Below are positions 7,118-13,900 of a stretch of 16,604 bases of DNA, in pieces. A program made the translations under genes and the position numbers. The notes under the pieces were generated by a model. The model did not search any database and was not told where the DNA came from. It saw only the letters and a list, made by a program, of their open reading frames with translations. Each line of letters begins with the position of its first letter. Positions within the stretch are counted from its first letter, which is position 1. Origin of the DNA: HyVt-560 sp964577195 (GTDB lineage: Bacteria; Pseudomonadota; Gammaproteobacteria; UWMA-0217); the NCBI GenBank assembly GCA_964577195.1, contig CAZNYF010000054.1, forward strand, positions 1-16,604. Reading direction: 5' to 3'.

Positions 7118-7660
7118 TTATCCCTTAAATCGGAATAGTTTTAAAATAAAAGAAAGTAATTTTCTAAAAAGACCCACCGGGCTATCAACTTGTGGAACCG
7201 GTGTTACGACCTGCTCCGATTTCAATTGAATCTCTACCGATTGACTTTCAAAAACTGAATTCTCTGCGGCTTCACCAACAAAATTAATTCTGCTAACACC
7301 CGAAAAATCTTCTGCCAAAGAAAAACTCACGGTGTATAAATCAAGCGGCAGTCTCCCCTCTCCCGGCCATTGACCATCCACTAGGATCCACGCCTGATTT
7401 ATAAAAAAACTGGTTGCTGCATCGCCATCGCTGTGATCCATCGTAGCGGAATTTTTTGGCTGTAAATCTGTGGCTAACTTACCCTGAGAAAAAGCCGCTT
7501 TAAAACCTTGGAATTTTAATTTCTCGGCATCAAAAAACATCTTTAATCCCAGTCCCGGCAGTGTTTCAGAGTCTGCTGTGTAAACCACTGTGAGATCAAA
7601 ACTTTCGCCCGCACTAGCAGTAATGGAGGTTCTCGATGGGGTAATGGTTTGTGTATGCAT
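7118..7660 (-). CDS. Stand-alone cohesin-like protein
   Basis: The 180-residue protein is almost entirely one beta-sandwich module of cohesin type: ITASAGESFDLTVVYTAD, then GLGLKMFFDAEKLKFQGF, DHSDGDAATSFFINQAW, WPGEGRLPLDLYTVSFSL and a final strand near 140. It is clearly paralogous to the cohesin-like module near the C-terminus of the giant protein (GLGFKLHFDSSKLQFNGF, DGDSSTDKFLNTAW, PTPLYQVSFTL). A spacer leads to a C-terminal tail, GLFRKLLSFILKLFRFKG, that is hydrophobic and basic and could be an amphipathic or membrane-associating helix. No signal peptide precedes the module. ATG at 7660 has GGAG 8 bases upstream. Its stop overlaps the ribosome site of the glycoside hydrolase gene, so the two are coupled. 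Cohesins bind dockerins and the next gene has dockerin-like repeats, so a complex is plausible but inferred. Confidence 0.72.
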   Translation of the reverse strand: MHTQTITPSRTSITASAGESFDLTVVYTADSETLPGLGLKMFFDAEKLKFQGFKAAFSQGKLATDLQPKNSATMDHSDGDAATSFFINQAWILVDGQWPGEGRLPLDLYTVSFSLAEDFSGVSRINFVGEAAENSVFESQSVEIQLKSEQVVTPVPQVDSPVGLFRKLLSFILKLFRFKG

Positions 7661-7680
7661 TTCTTTTTCTCCGAACAGTG

Positions 7681-7704
7681 TTCGTGGCGAGGCGCCACTC
7701 CTAC
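7681..7704 (-). repeat. Pseudomonas-type REP-like hairpin
   Basis: On the minus strand this reads GTAGGAGTGG...CCACGAA, with a GTGGCG/CGCCAC stem (7684-7689, 7693-7698) and a 3-base loop. The GTAGGAG head and CGAA tail match the layout of Pseudomonas REP sequences mobilised by RAYT transposases. It sits 20 bases upstream of the cohesin-like gene. Confidence 0.55.
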
Positions 7705-7708
7705 AAAC

Positions 7709-7840
7709 TATTAATCGTTGCGAAAGTAGCTTGGGTAAAGGAGGAGCGACGTGCCCAATAGCAGCTCCGAAGTGTTGGGCACGTCGCCAGCTCCTTTGCC
7801 CAACCTACCGGCCATGCGAATATTTATGCAACGATTAATA
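7709..7840. repeat. Nested inverted repeat with a GTAG-headed hairpin, MITE-like
   Basis: Outer perfect 13-base inverted repeats TATTAATCGTTGC (7709-7721) and GCAACGATTAATA (7828-7840) enclose a long imperfect hairpin. Its arms are 7726-7758 (GTAGCTTGGGTAAAGGAG, then GCGACGTGCCCAA) and 7775-7808 (TTGGGCACGTCGCC, then AGCTCCTTTGCCCAACCTAC), with a 16-base loop. The right outer repeat abuts the stop codon of the YiiX-like gene. This may be a mobile non-autonomous element and may also end transcription of that gene. No transposase is present. Confidence 0.6.
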
Positions 7841-8668
7841 TTAATCAATCGAGCGGCTACGCCAGACTCTCTCAAAACAATCCGTATTGAAGGCATCCGG
7901 TTCTATCACGGATTTTTTAAACAGCCCGAAGTAACGCTGTTCCACCGCTTCAATCCCATGATAAGGCGCGAGAGATTTAATGCACGACTGGACAAATTCT
8001 GTACAAGACAAGTCATTATAATTACTAAAGTTAAATTTAAAATCATAAGGTTTGCCAACCTGCTGCAAGGCGACTTTGTAAACCAGTGGAAAGACCTGTT
8101 CAAATTGCACGGTTTTACCGGCTTTAAGATCACGAAACAGATTGTATTCTTCCAGACTAAAGGCTTTTTCCATTGGCTCAATCTGATCACTGCCGGGTAT
8201 TTCGGTGAAGCTCGCGGGGAAACGCAAAATCATCATCCGGTCACAACGGCAAAAGTTAATGATATCTTCCATAAAGACACCCTCTGCCATCGCATGAATA
8301 ACCATTTGGTCTCCCGTATGAAAGTCCTTTTGCTGCTCCGTGGTGAGCGGGGTGTCGATTAGCTTTAGATCATCATCAATCACTTCACCCACGTATAGCC
8401 CGGCGTGGCTGAAATAGCCGGGTATGAAGAGCCCATCGAGGTATTTATCATAACCGCGTAGCAAGATATCGCCGGGTTGAATGCAGTTGATCACTTCACG
8501 CACTTCATCCCCCCGCACTTGATAACCTTTTGGGTCGTAGATAAAAAACATCGGCCAGGGGAAATATTTAATGTCGCCAAACATTTTTAGAAAACCGCTT
8601 TGTACGTTATCCAGCGCAGTCTTGAATTTATGTTTGAGTGTCGTCGGCGTGTTGTTTTCAGCATTCAT
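7841..8668 (-). CDS. YiiX/C92-family permuted papain-like hydrolase
   Basis: This is a member of the circularly permuted NlpC/P60 (papain-like) group, in which the catalytic His precedes the Cys. Numbered from TTG at 8677, the His motif is GDILLRG...IPGYFSHAGLYVG (His91) and the Cys motif is NDLSCTEFVQSCI (Cys225). IHAMAEGVFMEDI and the loop before QVGKPYDFKFNF are also typical. The enzymes are proposed to act as peptidases, amidases or lipid acyl hydrolases; the substrate here is unknown. There is no signal peptide; a Trp/Phe-rich patch (YFPWPMFFIYDP) near residue 40 may touch membranes. ATG at 8668 is chosen, one base after the stop of the phospholipase D-like gene; TTG at 8677 would overlap it by 8 bases. 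The tight junction suggests a joint role in lipid handling, which is inference. Confidence 0.82.
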   Translation of the reverse strand: MNAENNTPTTLKHKFKTALDNVQSGFLKMFGDIKYFPWPMFFIYDPKGYQVRGDEVREVINCIQPGDILLRGYDKYLDGLFIPGYFSHAGLYVGEVIDDDLKLIDTPLTTEQQKDFHTGDQMVIHAMAEGVFMEDIINFCRCDRMMILRFPASFTEIPGSDQIEPMEKAFSLEEYNLFRDLKAGKTVQFEQVFPLVYKVALQQVGKPYDFKFNFSNYNDLSCTEFVQSCIKSLAPYHGIEAVEQRYFGLFKKSVIEPDAFNTDCFERVWRSRSID

Positions 8669-8669
8669 A

Positions 8670-10025
8670 TTAATCAAGAGATGCCCGTAGTGTTTCTGGC
8701 ATCAATTCGGGTTTAATGAGGCGGTTGCGCTCACTCATGGGACGGCGGTAAGGATCAAAAAAATCTGGGGGTGACTTAACGTCTTTCAGCGTCAGGCGTT
8801 TGCAGTCTTTTTCAGTGAGGGTAAATTGTTTGCGGACTGCGATGGGGAAGTCTCCTCCACTCACAAAGATATTACTTTCGGTATGGTGAAAGGCTGACCC
8901 ACGGGCAATATTGTAGGAACCGACTGATGCAAAGACATCGTCGATCACCAGATTTTTGGAGTGGTAAGCACCCGCTTTTTGCCACGTATAAATTTTCACG
9001 CCACGCTTGATCAGCTCATGGAAATGCAAACTGCTTTCCCAGTACATCCACCCTAACAATCCCCGCATCATCAAAGTGCGTGAGGCATGCTTTGAATTAG
9101 TATACAGCCGCACATCGACACCTCGCTCTACCGCTGCAATCAATGCTTCGGCCAGTACGCGTGGCGGACGAATACCGTGACAACCCCAATAAATAAAATC
9201 CTGCGCGTGTTGCAATGCATAGAGATAGGCATTGGTCATCACCAGTTCATTATCGTCATACGGTTTATGTGCGACATAACGGGCTTGCGTTATGCCGCTG
9301 GGTTTGTGTACCACCTCGGTTTCAGGATGCGCAATATCCAGGACAGGCAGTGTTTGCCCTAACGCTTTAACCAGCTCCGTATCGATGCTCTGGTAGCGGT
9401 CGAAATCTTTGTGAAATTGATGCTGGATATCCTCAACTACCGGCCCGGTCATATAGGCATCTGAATCATGCCAGGCCTTGGTACGGATGCCACCGTGGGC
9501 GTATTTATTACCCCAGTTTATGCCGCCGAGGATGACCTCTCTACCATCAATAATCATGTACTTCTCATGGTAACGGCGTTTGAGCTTGTACTTGAAAATT
9601 TGTGCTAATTGTTTAAAGGGTTTGCCCGCAGATAAGTTGGGGCGTAGATGATTAAACAGTTTGTGATAACGAATCACCTTAGCTCCGGCACTTTCCAGAT
9701 CCTTCACAATATTGCCGCTTAAAGTCGACCACATTACCGCATCATCAAAAATGAGTTTGACCTCAACGCCCTGATTGAGTTTTTTAATTAACAGATCGCG
9801 CAGCTTGTAACTGGTTTCATCGCGCATCATCGAAAAAGCCACCATGTGGATGGTTTTTTCAGCCTTTTCCAATAATGCCCAGCGATATTGATAGGACTCC
9901 ACACCACTGGATAATAGCGAGACGTAATTATCTTCCCGCAAAGGGTAATGACAAAGCGCGTCCATATCTCGTTGAGATTGCTCAGATAACAATGGGTGCC
10001 GGGTCTGGGTGCTTTTAGCCATCAT
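8670..10025 (-). CDS. Phospholipase D-family protein with two HKD motifs
   Basis: The 451-residue protein has two complete HxKxxxxD active-site motifs: YHEKYMIID (His153, Lys155, Asp160) followed by GGINWGNKY, and YHSKNLVID (His355, Lys357, Asp362) followed by SVGSYNIARGSAF. Both histidines are present, so it should be catalytically competent as a cardiolipin synthase-like transphosphatidylase or phospholipase D. It lacks the N-terminal membrane helices of ClsA and has no signal peptide, so it resembles ClsB-like or other soluble members. It starts with ATGATG at 10025; ribosome-site support is weak. The YiiX-like gene follows one base after its stop, which strongly suggests one transcript. 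Upstream is the decayed FG-GAP gene. The exact substrate cannot be read from the sequence. Confidence 0.88.
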   Translation of the reverse strand: MMAKSTQTRHPLLSEQSQRDMDALCHYPLREDNYVSLLSSGVESYQYRWALLEKAEKTIHMVAFSMMRDETSYKLRDLLIKKLNQGVEVKLIFDDAVMWSTLSGNIVKDLESAGAKVIRYHKLFNHLRPNLSAGKPFKQLAQIFKYKLKRRYHEKYMIIDGREVILGGINWGNKYAHGGIRTKAWHDSDAYMTGPVVEDIQHQFHKDFDRYQSIDTELVKALGQTLPVLDIAHPETEVVHKPSGITQARYVAHKPYDDNELVMTNAYLYALQHAQDFIYWGCHGIRPPRVLAEALIAAVERGVDVRLYTNSKHASRTLMMRGLLGWMYWESSLHFHELIKRGVKIYTWQKAGAYHSKNLVIDDVFASVGSYNIARGSAFHHTESNIFVSGGDFPIAVRKQFTLTEKDCKRLTLKDVKSPPDFFDPYRRPMSERNRLIKPELMPETLRASLD

Positions 10026-10108
10026 CGCGCTTTGGGTATCCCTGTAATGTTAATTCTCCCGAATCAAATAACATCATCGAACAAACTCCCTACGTTTTAA
10101 TTAAATCT

Positions 10109-10426
10109 CTATGGATTCGTGGTGCTTTCCAAAAAGACGTTCATGTAATTTTCTATTTCCTCTGCGGTGTTTCTTGTGCCATTGCCATCGTTCTGCTACC
10201 AGGCGATTTTGTCATCACGCGAAGAGGCGGAGAACACATCAATAATGCCATCACCATTAAAATCGGCGCTGCCGACGGCTTCGGCACCATCGGCATTGGT
10301 GGAAATAACATGCTCGACAAATTCTGGGGCTTCAGCCTGGACGATTAAAGGCAGCGGCGCGAGCAACGCACCGATGCACAATACCAATGTTCTCCGGCTG
10401 GGTTTAGTCGTGGTTTGTTGTGTCAT
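10109..10426 (-). pseudogene. Decayed secreted FG-GAP protein fused to a dockerin-like C-terminal scrap
   Basis: ATG at 10426 begins a good signal peptide (MTQQTTTKPSRRTLVLCIGA, ending IVQA-EAP). One FG-GAP/VCBS-type repeat follows: FVEHVISTNADGAEAVGSA, then DFNGDGIIDVFSASSRDDKIAW. The next codon is TAG at 10196-10198, where relatives have Tyr (WYENDG). In the same frame the sequence continues QNDGNGTRNTAEEIENYMNV and FLESTTNP to a TAG at 10109. The part after NGNG matches the extreme C-terminus of the giant protein (GTRTTAEEIENYLGTFLEN). This is therefore a remnant of a much larger secreted protein whose middle, many FG-GAP repeats plus most of the C-terminal module, has been deleted. The signal peptide could also start at an upstream ATG (10456). 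If the amber is real, at most a secreted stub of about 76 residues is made. Confidence 0.75.
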
Positions 10427-10497
10427 GTGGTGGTTTTTCTCCAATGGTTTTTTCATTGTCAAGAAAATCAATCTGCCTCGGGTTTAGTGCTATTTGC

Positions 10498-10567
10498 CCG
10501 TAGGATGTGCTGAGGCACGAAGCGCATCTGTCGCGATTGATGCGCTTCGCCTCAGCACATCCTACGG
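10498..10567. repeat. Long GTAGG-headed inverted repeat, possible terminator
   Basis: Arms 10498-10528 (CCGTAGGATGTGCTGAGG, then CGAAGCGCATC) and 10539-10567 (GATGCGCTTCG, then CCTCAGCACATCCTACGG) pair fully except for a two-base CA bulge, around a 10-base loop. It lies 6 bases past the stop of the giant gene and upstream of the pseudogene. It could end transcription of the giant gene and insulate the genes downstream. The GTAGG head links it to the hairpins at 7681-7808. Confidence 0.7.
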
Positions 10568-10573
10568 GGCTTG

Positions 10574-10921
10574 TTAATTCTCTAAAAAGGTACCGAGATA
10601 GTTTTCTATCTCCTCGGCGGTGGTTCGGGTTCCGGCGCTGTTGACTGCACCATTGATTAGGGTATCTCCGGTAAATCCGGCGAGATAGCGCACCAGCATC
10701 AGTCCATCGGTGAGAGGTTTGGCTTCGCCGTCGCCATCAATATCCAGTAGCGCAAGATTGTCAGTGAGGTATTGCTCGATGGCGGCGGCGTCTCGGGTGG
10801 CGGTATCGCTGGTAACGCCGCTGATCAATTGTTCGCCTCTAAAGCCAAATAGATAGCGGATCACCATGATGCCGTCGGAGGTGAAGCTGGTGTTGCCGTT
10901 GCCGTCGATATCCCAGCTGAA
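10574..10921 (-). other. Dockerin-like module of the giant protein (two 56-residue repeats)
   Basis: The last 115 residues are a tandem duplication. Each unit opens with a calcium loop (WDIDGNGNTSF, LDIDGDGEAKP), then a helix (DGIMVIRYLFGFRGE, DGLMLVRYLAGFTGD), then a second helix (AAAIEQYL, AEEIENYL). The glycoside hydrolase carries the same pair with the same 56-residue spacing. Classical type I dockerins are about 60-70 residues in total, so this is a longer relative or a look-alike. Confidence 0.7.
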
Positions 10922-13900
10922 TGCGGGGGCGGCGGTGATGGTTTTTGGTACGCCGTGAAATCCATAATTGAGATCGCTTGAGACGTTGGAACTTAATCGT
11001 AAGGCGGTGGCATCCTCCGCATTGAGATTTTCATTTAAGGTGAATGACACTTGGTAGAGTGGTGTGGGCAAGCTGCCTCCGGGCCAGTCAGTATTGGTGG
11101 AGACCCAGGCGGTGTTGAGAAACTTATCGGTGCTACTATCGCCATCCAGATTATCGAAATCTTCTTGAGGCTGCCCATCCTGAGCCAGCAGATTTGTTGA
11201 CAAAGTATTGCTAAAACCATTGAACTGAAGTTTGCTGCTGTCGAAATGCAGTTTAAAACCCAGACCTACAGTGACAGGGTTGTTGTCGCTAGTGGTGTAA
11301 TTCACTGTGCATTTAAAAGTGTTGCCCGCGCCGGATTTCTCTGGGCAGTTGAGACTGACGAGTTGCAGCTCTTCAGCACTGTCGTTAGTTACAGTGACAC
11401 TCAACAACTGTACTGAGCTGCCGCCTTGTCCATCTGCTGCGGTAATTTCAACCAGATAAATGTTATTTCCATCAGCATCGCTGGGCGAGGCGAAATCCGA
11501 CGGTGTAACAAAACTGAGCTCCCCCGCAGTATTGATCGTAAATAACGAGGCATCAGCACCACCCGAGATAGTGTAAGTGACGACGTCACCATCAGTATCG
11601 GAACTGGTTATGGTTATGACTGTGGTGACGTTATCACCGAGGCTTACTGTGCTCGCGGAAGTGATGACGGGATCCGTATTGGGTGGATCTGGTTGCTGAG
11701 TTACGGTAACAGACTGTGTGGCTACTCCAGTATTGCCTAAAGCATCAACCGCAGTCCAAGTAATCGTATGTACACCGACGGCAAATGGGCTTGTTTTATC
11801 GGCGGTTACTGTAGCAATAGCACCATCAACCAAATCAGTAGCCGTAGCCACTCCAATATCAACAACCGTGGTTTCACCTGTAGCTTCTATTGTCTGATTT
11901 TCTGGTGGTGTAACCACAGGGCCTGTTGTGTCTTCAACTGTTATCAACTGGGTCACACTACTATTTTGTTGTCGACTGTTCGTGACTGTCCAGGTAAGCG
12001 TATGTGCGCCCACGGTATACGGCCCTACTGGTGTCACAACAGCGGTAAGTATCCCATCAATAACATCTTCACCTGTAACCGTCCCTAAATCGACAGGAGT
12101 AGTTGCCCCTGTTGCTTCAACGGTAACATTGGAGGGAGCAGTTAAGGTTGGAGCGCCGGGGTCTTGAACAGTTACAGTCTGCGTATCAGTACCACTATTA
12201 CCTGCTGCATCGGTTGCCGTCCAAGTAATAACATGAGTACCAACTGAAAATGGTCCTGATTCGTTAGGTGTCACAGAAGCAATCGTTCCATCTACTAGAT
12301 CGGTAGCTATTGCCGTGCCTAACGCTACGGCAGTAGAGGCTCCAGTTGCTGTTACTGATTTGCTTGCAGGTGATGTTACTGTTGGTGCGGTGGTATCAAT
12401 AATCGAAACTATTTGAGTATCTGTTGCGCTATTTTCTGAACTGTCTGTTGCTGTCCATGTAATGGTGTGCAGGCCTAATACAAGAGCACCGGTTGCACTA
12501 TGAGTAACGACAGGAGATGGGTCATTAGCATCTGTAACGGTTGGGGCACCCAACTCTACATTTGTAACTGTTGTGGTTGCTCCACTAGCTTCAATTATTC
12601 TATCTTCTGGGGCTGTTATTTGTGGCGGAACGGTATCTACAAAACTTTCTACAGTTATATTAACCGTGGCACTAGCTGTGTTGTTATTGCCATCACTAAT
12701 AGTATAAGTGAAGCTATCTGTACCACTGAAACTATCATTGGGAGCATAAACAAATATATTGTCTGTCTGAGTAACTGCACCATTTGATGGTTCCGTATGA
12801 GCGGATACACTTAGTGTATCGTTCTCTGGATCAGTATCATTTTCCAGTACATTAATGTTATCGGAAGTTGTTTGAAAAGCAGTTACTACACTATCATCAT
12901 TTGCAGAAGGCGATAGGTTGTTTAGTGAGGCTACAGTAACAAAAATTTGCTGTGTGGTAATTCCGCCTCTACCATCCGCAGCGGCAACCTCCACTTCATA
13001 AATATTGTCTCTGTTGCGGTCAGTTGGATTACTGAAATCAGGTGCACTCAAAAAAGCAAGCTGACCTGTAGCATCTATTGAAAACCGATTGACAGTAGTA
13101 AAAGAATTCAAAGTCTGATCTTTACCTCCCGATATTCTGTAGGTAAGCGTATCGCCATCTCCATCAGTTGCACTAAGATTTAGTACAGCTGTAGTATTAC
13201 TCAGAACTGTGACAGTGCTCGGGGAAGTGAAAACAGGTAATGCATTGTTAGGGCTGGTGATATAAACAAAATGGCTGTTTCCAGCCGTATATACCACATG
13301 CTCTCCATCGTTACTTATATAAGGGCTAAATGCAATATGTGAGCCCCCCCATGCAACACTTGAAGAAGCAAAAGAAACAATTTTGGTAATGCCAGTATTG
13401 CGATCATGAATGAAGATAGGTGGATTCCCATCGAGCTCATTTTCAGGCACTAGGTTAGTTGACCCTGATTTAAATGCAACAAAACGTCCATCCCCACTGA
13501 TATTAGGTCTGCTACTAAAACCATTCCCACCAATACCAGACGAATTTACACTAACGAGGCTGGTGGTTTCTGTACTGCGATCATAAATAAAGATATCACG
13601 GTTTGAATTATTATCTCCACTATCGAGTAGATTACTAGCATCCGATTCATAAGTAATATAACGACCATCTGAACTAATTTTAGGATCACCACTGAAGCCA
13701 TTTGCTACAACTCCACTAGAATTGGTATCAACGCGCGTACTCTGCCCACTATCTCTGTCGTGTACAATTATTCCGTTAGCGCTGTTTTGATAAACGACAA
13801 AGAGACCATCTTCACTGATATCTGGTGTAAAGGAGTTACGGTTAATTGCGCCTGAATTGATGATTTCTGTCGTATGAGTTTGTCGGTCATGTACAAAGAT

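Noticed and set aside
7751..8362. A 203-codon plus-strand frame opposite the YiiX-like gene.
   Set aside because: It is antisense to a gene with intact catalytic motifs, its peptide has no recognisable domain, and part of it runs through the inverted repeat.
10167..10487. A 106-codon plus-strand frame over the decayed FG-GAP gene.
   Set aside because: The minus strand carries a signal peptide, an FG-GAP repeat and a tail matching the giant protein, so the plus-strand frame is a shadow.
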